Positions 23,061-36,249 of a stretch of 64,000 bases of DNA are shown piece by piece. The notes beneath the pieces are model-generated. The model was not told the origin of the DNA. It searched no databases and worked only from the letters and a program-made list of their open reading frames with translations. Origin of the DNA: Morchella semilibera. Lineage: Eukaryota > Ascomycota > Pezizomycetes > Pezizales > Morchellaceae. Numbering within the stretch: the first letter of the stretch is position 1; each line of letters starts with the position of its first letter. The position numbers and the translations under genes were made by a program. The stretch lies in the NCBI GenBank assembly GCA_009192285.1, contig CM018609.1:947282-1011281 (forward strand), given 5' to 3'.

Positions 23061-26000
23061 TCCACCTCTAATATGGCAGGGTAGATAGATTACCACCCAA
23101 GATACTTGCATCAATGAGATTTGATTGGTCCAGTTGGTTGGTTGTTGACAACTGCCTTAATGCTGAATTAGGCATGGAGTATGGATAGTACGTACTGGTT
23201 TGAGAGTAATACATGTAGGATATCATACTTCTACCTATTACAATATGAGTATCAGCAGTAGTAGCAGTATATTCACTCACTATACCCTTCTTCTTCTTCT
23301 TTTTATACCCTACAGGCTGCCCTAGATCATCATATATACCCCAAGTACATGTGCTTACCTACTTACGTGAGAGTGAGTGTTTCCTATCAGATCAGTGCAA
23401 CCAACCAAACCGCCGTCGACCATAGCCAGCTACATAGTTAGGCTGGCCTTCGATCATTCTCGTCCTTCAATTCCCTTTTCGTGCGATTAACCCACATGTG
23501 AAGAGAGCGAAAAAAAAAAAAAAGATCCACCATGTGGTTCATTCAATTGAGAGTACCACCGGCTATGTCTCCCATCTGCGTGAGTGAAACCGACTGCCGG
23601 ACGGAGCTAGGAGGAGAAGAAGGAGAAGGAGAAGGAAGGGGGATCAGGAGGGAACTGGGAAGAGGAGGCTGCAGGTGTGTGCTGTATGTAACAAGAGAAA
23701 GAAAGGAAAAGAAAAAAAAAAAAAAAAAAAAAAAGTCAATCTTTCACCTCTTGATTCTCTCTCCTCCGCCCCACCAACAACAATGACAGACAATGACAGC
23801 ACCCTCACCGGGCCATTGGGGAATTCGTACATGTAACTTCCAGAAGACGGTCCTACAATACTACGTGCCTTCCCGTATAGCTACTCTACTCTGCTCTACA
23901 GTTCAGAGTATCTTACCGTAACCATACCTTACCATATCCTTTTGAACTGTCGACTGAGTTATATCGCTGCAGCATACTTAAATGTACTAACTAATAAGGT
24001 ATTACTCTAGCTATATTGGTAGTCAATGGGGCTCAAAGTCATTCCGGGAGTCAAGGAAAGTGATGCAACGTTCTGTATAAGGCAGCAAGCAGTGCAGGTC
24101 TACTCTGAATACTCTACTCTACATTCACCTCTAACTACTTACATATAGCTACATACAGCAGAAGCAGCCCCATTACAATTCCGATCCCACCTATCGCGGT
24201 CAGTAATCGGCGAAACCCTCACGCGACGAGTAGAGTATGAACAAGCTGGTCCCAGCTCAGTACACCATACACACCAAATCCGTCCATCCATCCATATTTG
24301 ACAGCAAGCAGAACACTTTCACGCAAAAACCAGGTCGTGATAGAAAACGAAACGTCGCTTAAAGGATAGCATGTCGTTAAAGATTGGTTAAGCTTCTTGA
24401 ATATGTTTCAGGCGCCACCCCCCCAGTCATGCCATATCGGGATTAATCAAACAGATAAGTAAAAGCCCCCCCCCCAGAAAAGTAAATAAAGCACACACAC
24501 ACAATTAATGATCGTCCATTAAATAAAGGCCCCATATACCTCAGCTGCGGTCTAGTCTTGTATTGATTGTCATAGTAAAACAGAATTAAGCTGATTAGAG
24601 AAGCTAGAGATTAGAGAGAGAGAGAGAGAAGGAAAGTGAGAGGAGAGAGATTCGAAGAGATAGTCTATCAGTTGCTGATCTACATAAATTCCCGATCTCT
24701 ACCCTATCACTCACGATACGTCGATACGATACGATATCATACCCCCCCCCTCTCTGACTACTCGCCTAGTTCCTCAAAGCCCCGAATAGAGTTCCCAATG
24801 AAGGCCACCATCACAGCCTTCACGGAACTGCTGCGCGTATCAAGAAGACATATATCGGTCCTCTGACTTCTTTCTCTAAACCCAACCGGCCGGACCACAA
24901 CTCAATTCCCCCCCCCCCTTCTCTCCCGAATTAACAGCTGGATACTATTGACCATACCAAGCTAAACTATTTATGTATTATACGTCTTGGCATTCTTTCA
25001 ACTCCTATTGGTCAATCTCCCATTCTCTCTATTGGTGACACGGGTCACGACCACTTCACTCCCCACATGAACATACACCTACATACACCTACAACCTAGA
25101 AAGAGAATTTACAAGAGTGCAGCATGTTACTCTCAGGGTACGCATGTATCGGCAGCCTCCCGGGATGTCCATCCACTTACCAGCTCTACTCACCTCGAGG
25201 AGAGGACCACATCGACATCTCCAGCCTACCGAGCTAGAGCTAGAGGTACCCCTAGGCTATACACTTACTCTAGCTACATACTCTTGGAGGCAGGGAACAG
25301 AACTTCACTGACCGATGCCGTGGTGAACGGGAATTAAGCTCTGTCTGCACGTACCACCATCACTACACACTCTACCACCACCATTGCCATCTTCATCCCT
25401 ACCAGGGGTGTGCGCGTCACAGTTATCTGGCGGGCAGAAGATGAATCTTCAACCAAAGACATTCCCCTTTCCCTTCCAAGACGATTTGACACTCTCCGTT
25501 CGCCCCTACTCTAGCTAGCTACATCCTCGATCTCTGTAGAACATAGGTAATGAAAAGACAAAGGAAAGGAAAAAAAAAAAGAAAGGGAAAAAAAAGAACA
25601 ACTAGCCAAGCCCTGCCCAGCTAGGCAGGGCACTGACTACGTGTTCCACCATCGGTGGAGGTGCGGTGAGGCTGATACTCAATAACTCGAGGGGGTAGGC
25701 GGTACTTTGTTGGGGGGGAGGGGGGAGAGATGGTGGGTTGGAACTGCCGGATGGATTGATGTTGGATTGATGCGCGTATGCCTATGCCTATGCCTACTAC
25801 ATATAATTTTAGTTTCTGCAAAAGTGGGGCGTGTGTGTGTGTGAGTGTGAACTGTGTGCTGTGTGTGTGAGTGTGAAACGAATATTGTGGTGGAATTGAA
25901 CAGAACATACAGTACACAGCCTGAAGGATTACATACATAGGCGAGATCTACATACAAACTGGCTTGGTAATGGCTAGGGTTAGGGTTTATTTGAGAATTG

Positions 26001-26572
26001 GTGAGATGGGTATAACATAACGCATGATGCAAAGTATTGACTTACCATTGAGGTAAAGCATCAGGGTGAGCATTGACCAGCTAGACTGGATCGATCTGCA
26101 CTGAACTGTCGTTCGTCTATCGTCCATCATGATGTACCTACCTAGAGTAGAATACCAATCAATGCACCCGGTACTTGCTCTCCCTCATGTATCCCATTAA
26201 CATGCCCTCACATACAGACATGAAACAAATTAATGCCCGAACGCAGATACCTATTTTTACACCCCTCCATCCTGTATATTTTGGCCATGAGGACTCGACA
26301 TGTGGTCTCACTCGAGGCTTAACGGAATCCTGCCAAGGAAGAGAAGAGAGGATAAGATTAATAAATTTCTTATGTCTAGATTTGGGGTATATCTGGATGT
26401 TTCTAGAATATGCAATATGATATATATGAAGTCCATTATGATAATATAATGGTGGTGGTGGTCTGAGCCAGGGAACCCGATTGAAGCTGTTACGAATGTT
26501 CCTGCAGATATATGGGAAGCTTGACAACTGCAGGGCACCAGTGGACCACCCACCACACCTCCGTTAACCCAG

Positions 26573-26601
26573 GTGGAGGAGGAGGAGGAGGAGGAGGAGA
26601 A
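26573..26601. repeat. GGA trinucleotide microsatellite
   Basis: About nine GGA units in tandem. Confidence 0.8.
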
Positions 26602-27796
26602 GTAGGGCAACTACCTACATTGAGTCTCGACCCCTGTTCCCGGTCAGCAACAGACATTCCTCCGCAGGCCTATTCTTGATATCAATAGTACCAGCGCTGC
26701 CATAGCTTCCCACTGGCCATGACAAAAAAAAAAGGGCCATATATCCCTTTTTTCCCCTCCCCGCCCCGTGCCGACCACCAGCGCAGGCGCATTCGCGATG
26801 CTGCTATGGGGTGATTGTTTCGTCATTGTTTCTTATTAATTCTACATTTTGTAATATGGCCAGAGGGGTAGAATCGCCCTGTTTTTGGCAGTTGATGTGG
26901 GATCGAGAAGATATTTTTCTGCCTGGCGGGAAATGATAGATGTGCGGGATTCTGGGGCGTAATCTATGATGTAAGTGATCTACAGCTACAGGGATGGGAA
27001 TGTCAGGGAAGAACCTATAAGGGAAATGTAACTGATCCCGAGAGTAAAAGGTGATTGTCAATATTGATATCCTTGATCTTAAAGATCTACAGTTGCAAAT
27101 ATAAGTAGTAAGCAATTGAAAGTCACTGATTATATACCAGCTGACAAGATAATCGATTATCTACACTCTCAATCATGATCATGATCATAATCGACAATCT
27201 AGCCTTGACTACCACTCCTTGACCATAATCATGATCTTGATTATGATCATGCCCTATGATTTCCCAAACCAATCATGCCAGCCAAACCAACCCACCGGCC
27301 ATGCACAAATTACTCCCCCCCCCCTCACTTCCTCACTCCCTCCACCAACAATGGTTTCCGTTCTAGAGTCTCTAATCACCAATCTATGTATCTCTCTCAA
27401 GCTCTGTTAATACCCCCTCTCACCAGCTCTTCCATCCTCCCGGATGGCTTACCACTTCCGATCCCCCCCCTTCATGGCCCCGTCCCCGTGCAGTTTCACC
27501 CCCAATTGGACTCCTTGAACTTTACAATCACACCCGAGAAAAAGTTTCTCGCTCCCACCATCCACTCAGATCCCTGACTACCCCCGCAATGTTTATTCCA
27601 ACCACACCTCCTGTCTCGTGAGTCGAGTGCAACCCTAGCCCTGGAACGGCGCGATAAGAGAGGAGAGATGTCGACCACGCTACCTACACGTTTGAGATGG
27701 GGAGGATTGTCGCGCCATTAGGCTTTCCGCTCCTGTGCATGAGGCATGAGGGCAGAAAATGAGTGGGAACATAAAAGCAAAAGTGCCCGCTTTACT

Positions 27797-27838
27797 TTTT
27801 TTTTTTTTTTTTTCTTTTTTTTTTTTTGGGGGGGGGGT
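27797..27838. repeat. poly-T run passing into poly-G run
   Basis: About 34 T (with one C) followed directly by about ten G. A similar T-to-G tract lies at 40060-40080. Confidence 0.75.
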
Positions 27839-28336
27839 GAGGGGCTTCAACGGACTGGGTGGGTGGGCAGGTAGGTGACTTGGACTTGGGGGCCGGGTGG
27901 TGGGTGGACTTGTGAGCCTTCGGGGAGTACTGATTGGTATGGTGGAGGTATGTATATGTACTCGGGTGCTTGGTACCTTACATGTGATTAGGCCCCGTGG
28001 TATTTATGGTATACATACACGAGTAGGACAAGACTCTGTGTAATTCGAGTGACCTTTGTACATATTTGCTAAGGCTTGTGGAAGGTCACAGGAGGTGGAG
28101 AAGGAGGAGGAGGAATATTCTTGGAAGAGAACAGACGGGAATGGGGTTTCGTATGAGTAGAGTAAAGCCATGCAATAAGGCTCATTTCGAGTTTATCATC
28201 TTCCGTTGACCAGATATATATATACATGTACGTGTGTATAAGTTACATGTACTTATATATATCCTTAGTACAAACATATAACATTCAAGGCCATCGCAAA
28301 TAAAAATAAGCAAACTCTCCCTTGAGGACAACACAC

Positions 28337-31300
28337 TCATAGTTGCAAACGATAAGTCGCAACCTCAAAGGGTCTTAGAGTAATCTTGAGGATCGTCACC
28401 TCCTCTCCGTCCTTTTCGCCTTTCTCGAGTTCTACTTCCTCCAGATCGTCTTCGAGAATATTTGTCTTATATGCGCGTTTTATCGGATGTTTACTAGAGA
28501 TTTATGGGGCATCAGTATAGTGTGAATGATTGTGGATTAAATTGCTCATACCTAGTAAGACAAGTGCTGGCTCTTCCACCCAAGCTGTCATAAAATCTGA
28601 GAATGACGCTCTTTCCCTTTCTGATTGGCAAGCCACCCATTGAAATGTCTTCATCGTCTTCGCCGCGCTTCACGTGATCGAGTATGATGGATGGTGATCC
28701 AGATAAGGACAGGGTACCTATTGTGTTTTGTACTGCCACAGCATCACAGGAATCCCTATAAGCTATAATCATGGGGATATTGAATTCGGCTGCTGCGCGA
28801 ATCGTTGTCTCTCCAACGGCCCCCTGATGGGGAAGAATGGCATAGCGGAATGTGTGGCGGCCCATATCAGCGTGGGCATCTGGTGCCTTGGGCGCTCTAT
28901 TCAATGATGAGGATGACTTCAGTAGATGGGACTGGGCGACTCACCTAATTAAACTTAATCTCATCACATTACCGACAGTTGCGAAGCCGTACCTGATGTA
29001 CTTGTCAGCTTGATTACCACAACTAGTCACAATTAGAGGCTACATACTTGCAATCATTGAGGATCGAGACACCAAAGCCATGCTCAGATAGATCAGCCCA
29101 TCTATGGCAGCAAACTTCGAATTTTGCCATATCCCATGTCGTGTTGTAGTGCGTTGGCCGTCTCACAATCCCGTATTGCGTTTCGTATGAAGCCTGTGAG
29201 ATTTAGCTCTCTACTTTTTTTTTAGTAGGTTAATTTCTGTCCCATCACTTACCTCGGTATTGTGAACATCAACCGGAAACTCAACCTTCAAGAACTTCTT
29301 ATCCTCATGCCACTCGATTTCGCTGGCAAACTCGACATACGCCCCTGCACCTCCTACAGCGGCCTGAAGACTTATCGTTGTTTTGATCCAGCTTTCCTCA
29401 CTGATCTTTGTCTCGACAAGGACACTCGCCTTCAGCGGCCCACTTTCAAGAATTGAGACGTTGCCTGGGGGGAGTTCTTTGCGGGTCTCGAGATGGTAAA
29501 CTTCGACCTATCATCCGTGAGCGCAGATCGAGCATGGGGGATAAACAATAAATCACTCACATCCCAGGCTTGCCAGTAAAGCGGTTTATCATCCATGATA
29601 ACAAGTTGATTCGCTTTCTTGCCCTCGGGAATGATTTGACGATCATTAACGAGGTCAGTCAGGCTTGTTATGGCTCCCCCTTCGATCTTTACTTTCAAAC
29701 AATCATTTTCGAGCACAAACACATCCTTAGAGGTTTCGGTAACTATAGACCCAGTTTAGCCCCGAAATTTTAAAGGTTTATCGATCCGAATTACCCACCT
29801 GAAACCTTAGGGGAGGTATCATTCATATCTTGAACAGTAGCCAAACCCGAGCCGCCCGAATTCAAGAAAGCATAACCAGTGCCATCGGCACATGCCTGAC
29901 CAGAATACTTCAGGGCTGTCTTTGGCAACTTCACAAGCTCCGCCCGAGGCCATAGCAGAGTGTTGATAGCAACAAGCTCAGTATCTGGTCCTGGCGCATC
30001 CTTCAGGCGCAACGCCCTCACCGCGTTGGCAAGAAGCCTGTACCCCTCCTCAAAAAGTTCCAGATAAATCTGTTAAAAAATCAGAATTGGTTAAAAAAAA
30101 ATTATCCAGAAAGCGCAGGTACCTGATCACAATCTCGATAACACATCTCAATGCAAGATCCTGGAAGACAGTCATGGAATTGACACCTAAAGAGTTAATC
30201 ACAAATACCATTCAATTTGGAAAAAAACTTACAAGCAAATATTCTCCCATAAAATATCGATGCGAAACTTGGGATATTTGTAGTCTGGCGCCTTTATACT
30301 TGCAATAGTAGCCAGCATTTCTAGATTTTTCATCATGGACTCCGCAAGTCTGTTGTTCTTCTTATTTCTACTTTGGGTTGTGTAGGTTCCTCTGTGGAGC
30401 TCGAAGTAGAGCTCCCCATACCATGTGGCAAAGTTCTTTGAGCCCTTCTTCTCCAAACGGGCAAAGAAATCATCGACAGAGTCTCCCATCTTGACGCGGG
30501 GAAGTAGGCCAACAGTATCGCTAATCCCGCGGCAGCGGCGGAGCTTTTCTAGGTGTTCGGCAGTTGGGCCACCACCACCGTCACCATGTCCAAAGACTAG
30601 AAGTGAGGTTGCGTCATTGTCCATGGATTTGTGCTGCGTGATAGAACGTTTAACATCACCAAAGTGCGCTTGCGCAGTATATCTATTCAATCTCAGCGGC
30701 TGGTTGATTTATACCTGGGGTTGCTCTTACGTTTCGCTCGGAGGCATATGACACAAGACTTGAGACCCATCGAGGGCGATCCAGTTGAATGTTGTGTGTG
30801 GAAACTTGTTAATATTATTCCATGATAATTTTTGGGTCATGAACCTCGTCATTCCAGCCAACCTGCATAGCTGGGGCAGTTGAGAACTATAACCGAAGGT
30901 ATCTAACCTCACATAAGCTTTAGAACTAACAAATCGGGGAGTTATACCTTACCAGGTAGCCAAAAAGTAGTGCATCTCTCTCCAAACCTGCTTTGGAAAA
31001 ATCTTTGCCCCAGAATAAATTGCCTTACCAAACTTTCGCCCCCAGGCAAATTTGTATCATGCTCTACAAAGCTTCCACCGATGTATTGAAATTTGCCCTC
31101 TTTAACTTTGTTGCGCACTCTGGTCCAAAGTTTTGGATAGTAATTCTCAAGCCATTTGTACTGCTGCGCGGAGGAGCATGTGAAGCGATGCTCGGGATAC
31201 TCATCCATCAAGTTACACTGTGAAGCCCATGAACGGGCTACCTTGCCTGTCATCCCATAATGTTAGTATCATTACAGTGGCCTAGGGCTTATTCATACGT

Positions 31301-32396
31301 TTCGTCTCATCAAATGGCCAGAGCCAACACGTATCAATATGGCAATGCCCTGTGGCAAAGACGAGTGACTCGGTGTCCGTATCGTAAACATTCGCCGAAT
31401 CGACCTTGTCTCCGATGTATCGTGCGGCAATTTTACGGCACTTGGTGATAGATTCCTGAGAACCTGGAACGAATGTATTCACGATCTCGTTTGCAACCTG
31501 AGTCGCCATATGCGCTTCCTATATATAGATATATTAGTTAGGCTTACACCCATGACGGAATGGCATTTATCTAACCCAAGATTCTCCAGAAAACTCACGA
31601 CTTGCGTCCCCGAGAATCCAAAAATCTATATACAGCGCCTGAGCCTCCACGTTGGGCACCACGATTTCGGCCTTTGTCAATTGGAAGCTGTGGGGCGGGA
31701 TAGTTAGCCAGTATTCTACAGGGTTAGGGTTTCTTGGAAGCTTAGTAGTACTAGCGGTCCATATCAGGTGCCTGAATTATATCTCCCGCCATCGGGTTTC
31801 CAAACATGCCATTGCACCCAATCTCGATATAGAATAAATGTTCCTTCTCGTCTCTCCAGGATTTGGGAAGCAACCAAGCGACACGTTCACCACCGCCGGT
31901 GAGACCTTGAACGGGTTCTCCCTCATTGGTATAGACCAGACCTTCGCAATTACAGTCGAAATGGAACTCAATGCGGTCGTATTTGTAGAGGCGGGAGGGA
32001 ATCTTGATATTGATTTTGAACCAGTGTGTGGACCAAGATGGACCGAATCTCTCGCCTATAGAGGTGGGCTTGAAATCACCTGGAGATTTAGATTAGCTTC
32101 TTAGTTCTACACCACATATGGGGGATTGGGGGGGGGGGGGGGTAATAACCTCTGATAGCGTGCTGAAAAAGAGGCCTTTCAAGATCAGGAACCGAGTAGC
32201 TCTCAAGCTTCACATGCTCTTCTGAGCTCTCGGTATCAAAGGTCCACATGGAGCGAAGGTTTTGACTCTCATACTGGCCATGTGCAGTGAACTGCTTTAG
32301 CCTATCTTGATAGATGGAACGGATTTGCTGTCCTTTAGGCTCAAAATTGAGTTTAGGATAGTCGGAAGACTCGGGTAAGACCTGACCACCACCCAT
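28337..32396 (-). CDS. AMS1: class II alpha-mannosidase, GH38 (vacuolar Ams1 type)
   Basis: Fifteen exons: 32396-32150, 32079-31752, 31687-31576, 31518-31299, 31246-30953, 30902-30731, 30682-30233, 30186-30123, 30069-29799, 29742-29561, 29507-29253, 29193-29048, 28992-28945, 28896-28552 and 28493-28337. They sum to 3291 nt, 1096 residues, close to yeast Ams1. The N-terminus ([20 protein letters not shown]) matches the family and no secretion signal is present, as expected for a protein delivered to the vacuole by the Cvt/autophagy route. Zinc/substrate residues sit in [13 protein letters not shown] (about 286-298) and the catalytic Asp is in [13 protein letters not shown] (about 401). [23 protein letters not shown] and the C-terminal beta domains ([20 protein letters not shown]) follow. 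It hydrolyses alpha-mannosyl residues of free oligosaccharides in the vacuole. An extra upstream exon cannot be excluded because the frame stays open 5' of the chosen ATG. Confidence 0.93.
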
Positions 32397-33781
32397 TGCT
32401 GCTGATGCTACCGAGAGGATGGTTTGGAGTGGATTCTGCTGTTTGTGAGAACGGCCGCAACTTTATCAAGAGGTGGTTGTTAGTGAAACGATTCCAGGGA
32501 AGGAAAGAGAGGGGGAGGGAGGAGGCTAGCTATGTATGCCACAGGTAATTGATTGAGGGTGTGAGCTATGAACACATGATATTATTCTAGAGGGAGGGAA
32601 GGAGGGCGGGGGGGAGGGCGGGGAGGGATTGTGTGGGAGCTCCTAATGCCAAGATTATGTGCAGGGGTATCACAACATAAGGGTGGGGAAAGCTTGCTAG
32701 GGTTAGGGGAATAATTAATGGGTATAGCAAGGCAACACAAACCTGTCCATGTCGCGAGAATATTAATCGAGTTTTTCAGTGGTGAAGAGTTTTTCTTTGG
32801 TAGCTTAGAGTCTCAAAAATTGCTCAAAAGCTCCTATTAAGAGAATCTAAAACCGAGCGACAGAACGTTTGAGTGGGTGTGATGGAGGTCGTGCGCTAGG
32901 TGGGGAGGAGGAGACGAAGATAGATATGTAACAACAAGCCCAATACTCGTATTTTCTGTGGCAGCTCATGAGCTATTTAAACTAATCTAAATAATAATAA
33001 CAGATCCTCTTCACGTAATTTATAATCTACATAACTAAATATGGCAATGAATGTATGTAGAAATTCTTGTATTTTACCCCACTTCCCCACAAACATGACT
33101 GCATGCACCAGGAACGGAACTGTGTAAACTTGCAGAAGGCGACGAGCTGATCAATCGGATGAAAGTCCCTACATACTCATCGTTTTCCCCGCAATCTTGT
33201 GTCACGCGAGAACTATCAGAATATGAAGGTATCTGTTCTTTTGGGGTGGGATCGAATACTTAACTATGCTTTATTAGGGGTGTTGAAATACAGGCGCAAC
33301 TCGAACTTCAAGGAATTGTTAGTCAGAGTTCTACTAACAGAGTCCGTTCGAAGGTCTCTATAATATGGTGACTTTGAAGGCTAATCCTTTTCTAGGTAAT
33401 GCTTTTGAATTTAGGTATTAATAACAATGGTCGGGGTCGAGACTTCTGAGTGGTTTATTAATACTTATACCCTCACTACCTGCCGGCATTCATCCAGGAA
33501 TAAGTACTTTACATTAAATATAAATTTGAGTAGGGTATTACCAATTTCTCGGGTCAGCAAGCGTTTAGCGCCTATCTATGAGTGATATTTCATGATGGAA
33601 GCCGGTAAGAATAGAATTGACACTACTGTCGTAGGTGATCGTACCTTGAGAGGATCCATAATTATAAAGTCAAATGGCTTAAACTGTTTACGTTCAATAC
33701 CCATTTTTTACAAACCTAACGACGGTCTGTGAAAGAGCTAAATATGATTGCCAAAATAAGCCCCTCGGGGCAGTAGCATAA
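32397..33781. other. intergenic region between two minus-strand genes
   Basis: Promoter of the mannosidase gene and 3' flank of the SET gene. G-rich stretches at 32500-32640; otherwise unremarkable. No gene seen. Confidence 0.55.
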
Positions 33782-34829
33782 TCACTCCGCCCGAGACCAT
33801 AGCCACTCTTCAAAGTCCTCACTCCCAAAATGTACCTCACTCCCTTTTTTCAATTTTGACAGCCACTTACTTGAACTTCCAGCCAAAGGGTGGCTCTCTG
33901 GATCCTTCACTAGGGCCTTAATATGATCAAAGATCTCTGATGCATAATCTACCCCCTCACACTGCTCTCTGTTCTTCAGTGCCAACCTTGCAAAAGCTCT
34001 GGCTCTTGGATAATCCCCGTGCATGACACAAATTTTTAAGGCGTCATAATATGTGGTGTAAAGGGAAATGTCATTCACCCCCTCCTCCTCCAGTAAGTCA
34101 ACTATTCTCCGGCAAAATCCCAGCGCCTTCCCCGGATTAGACCGTATATAGGAGTCCGACAGTAAAACCTCTTCCATGGAGAGAATGTTACGGCGACGGC
34201 GATCACTTGCCTCGATTTCATCGAGGTCGTGTGCACAGGTGGTGCAGAGGCACTCGAAGTCAAGTTTTCTGAGGAGAGCTCGTTGACGGTCTTCACGAAT
34301 GGATTTGCATTCACTTTGACTGAGATAACTGATTGTTATCTCATCGCCAGCAGAGATCTCATCGATGGCATAGACGCGCCCTTGACTACTGGCGGGGTTC
34401 CAGGAATACATCGCATTGGGGACCTTTAATTAGACCTTATTAGCGCACTGATATCAACTGGGAATAGAAAGGCTGTCTAACGCAACTATGATTAAACCTA
34501 GAGCAAACAAGAAAAACTCCTGCCGCTACACTATCGATGCCAAGTGGGAGGCAGTTCGTCTTGAATATGCCCGGGAATGGTTTGAGCTTTCCAACGAAGC
34601 AGTTATGAAGCGAACAAAATGCCCGCTGGTCGTCATCAGATAGACGCGCGACACTTTTCTCAATCATGGCATCCACACCGCCAATGCCATCAACTGTAGC
34701 TCCATCTATGATAAACAGAGGAGATTCTGATATGATAAGGTCGCCGCGTGAAAGTGTTTCTGTGGCTACGACGCCTAGGCCGGCGCCGGAGATGGGGGAA
34801 AGTTTGTAAGGGAGTTGTAATTCAGACAT
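33782..34829 (-). CDS. SET-domain protein (SMYD/Set5-like, no MYND finger)
   Basis: Exons 34829-34482 and 34423-33782 join in phase 0 to give 329 residues. Conserved SET elements are in order: GAGLGVVATETLSRGDLI (about 15-32), NHSCVPNA (113-120, split by the intron), GDEITISY (142-149) and the post-SET cysteines FECLCTTC (172-179). The C-terminal ~150 residues are helical, with DYPRARAFARLALKNREQ resembling the TPR-like tail of SMYD-type proteins. Such proteins are S-adenosylmethionine-dependent lysine methyltransferases; this subtype is widespread and expanded in filamentous fungi and its substrates are mostly unknown. The MYND finger inserted in animal SMYD proteins is absent: the SET insert (residues 45-100) lacks its cysteine set. 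Confidence 0.88.
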
Positions 34830-35993
34830 TTTAGCCCCGAGAAAGAATTGAAGTGGTGGAAGGAATACGTAGATTGAGGCATCCGTCCGTTGTTCTGCAG
34901 ATCTCCGTTACTGGCCTGTATGGGATGCCTGAATGTGCAACCGGGGATCACGACTCTGTGGTAGGCCAGGGCAATATATTACCCGGGAAGGAGCCAGTTC
35001 TCTTTAGATGTATACTAGCTAGTGCCCTCAGTCTTGTATTTGAAGTCAAAATATCTAACTTAAAGAGGATCCGTGGACCACGAGTTCGTTTGCTGTTCTC
35101 GTCCTGCCAAGCCGAGTGATTTACTATGTCATAATCAATAAATGATAACCACTAAGCCTTCCAGTAAAGCCCAGTGCACTAGGAGCAAGATCTAGGATAC
35201 CTATGCATTATACAGTTGCGAGGGCTAGCTTGGATAGGCACAAAATATATCATCCGAAGCAGCCGCCTAAGATCTAGCACCTCAGCTGGTCTGTTCAGTA
35301 TTCTAGCATGGATAAGTATAAAAGAAAATCGGAATCATACAGGTACGTCTGAAAAGGATATACCTGTTAACATTGTAGTGATTGAAAGAGGATATATCTG
35401 GTGCGAATAGTTCACCTCCATGGCAATCGCTGTGTTCGTCCTTAATACGAACGTACTAGAACTTGGTTTATCTTTTATGTCGCTTTAGGGTGCCCTAAAA
35501 AAGAGATTGGGTCATATTATACATACTACATTGTTTGTCACCCCCTGAGCAAATGGCCTCCAGGGCCGAGGTTGGACGATGTGCCAACTGGTAGTAATGG
35601 GCTTCTGGAACCCTTTAATCATAAACCAGTGCCCTTATACCTGGGCCAGCCTCTCTTCCTAGGGTTTGGGATACTACCGTTGAGTCTCGAGCTATAAGTG
35701 GTGTCAGGTCAGGCAGCTTAGATTTGCTGCGTGAACTTGCGGCTTGAGGCGCCACATGCTGGGTTAAGGTACATACATTTATTTTGATGTAGAGTTGAGT
35801 AGTACTCCATGTACTACGGGGGTAGCTAAGGGGTATAGAAGTCTATGATAGAGCGACACTAGCACTGGTGTTGTTGAAGCTTACATGTATGTACTTAGGT
35901 GTCGCTAGACTACATACGCACCCCGGTAGTATACTTATACATTGACAAGGGTTGTATAGATGTTATGTAAACAAAAATATAGTGTCTAATGAA
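34830..35993. other. intergenic region
   Basis: Upstream DNA of the SET gene and of tRNA-Glu. I see no gene, and no repeat beyond TACATG-type palindromes near 35882. Confidence 0.5.
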
Positions 35994-36065
35994 TCCGTTG
36001 TGGTGTAATGGTTAGCATCAGTCGCTCTCACCGACTAGATCGGGGTTCAATTCCCCGCAACGGAA
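35994..36065 (+). tRNA. tRNA-Glu (anticodon CTC)
   Basis: A full cloverleaf can be drawn. The acceptor arm TCCGTTG pairs with CAACGGA (36058-36064) with discriminator A at 36065. The D arm is TGGTGTAATGGTTAGCA. The anticodon stem AGTCG/CGACT encloses the loop CTCTCAC with CTC at positions 34-36. The T arm is CGGGGTTCAATTCCCCG, carrying the B box GGTTCAATTCC. There is no intron. It decodes GAG. Confidence 0.95.
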
Positions 36066-36078
36066 TTATTCAACAATC

Positions 36079-36084
36079 TTTTTT
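36079..36084 (+). terminator. RNA polymerase III terminator of tRNA-Glu
   Basis: Run of six T starting 14 bases after the discriminator base. Confidence 0.75.
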
Positions 36085-36212
36085 CCCACTTATTTACCCT
36101 TATTCCCCTACCTGCAGGTCTCTGCAATCTTTCGGCAGGGACGATATAGGTGTAGTATTATTTTAGATTTGTGATCCACTTATATATATATATACATGTA
36201 CATATATACAGT

Positions 36213-36249
36213 CCCCCAAGTTTTGCGAAAGCCACGCCTAGCTTGGGGG
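36213..36249. repeat. inverted repeat CCCCCAAG...CTTGGGGG
   Basis: Perfect 8-bp GC-rich arms with a 21-base loop, about 150 bases downstream of tRNA-Glu. It could fold as a stable hairpin; no known RNA family recognised. Confidence 0.6.

Larger units (their letters stand above)
22436..28336. other. long gene-poor intergenic region (about 5.9 kb)
   Basis: No gene is supported. The DNA is dense in simple sequence: G-runs at 22695-22750, CAT/CAC run 22810-22840, TA run near 23039-23060, poly-A at 23708-23734, GA run near 24615-24630, GT runs 25835-25875, GGA run 26573-26601 and a T-run followed by a G-run at 27797-27838. Short dyads built on ATGATCAT cluster at 27172-27252. Part of it must be the promoter of the small gene at 22435 and the 3' flank of the mannosidase gene. 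Confidence 0.55.

Noticed and set aside
25978-25990. Telomere-like GGGTTAGGGTTT
   Set aside because: Only two units; similar short matches occur at 17430, 31720 and 42587. Too short to indicate a telomere or an old chromosome end.
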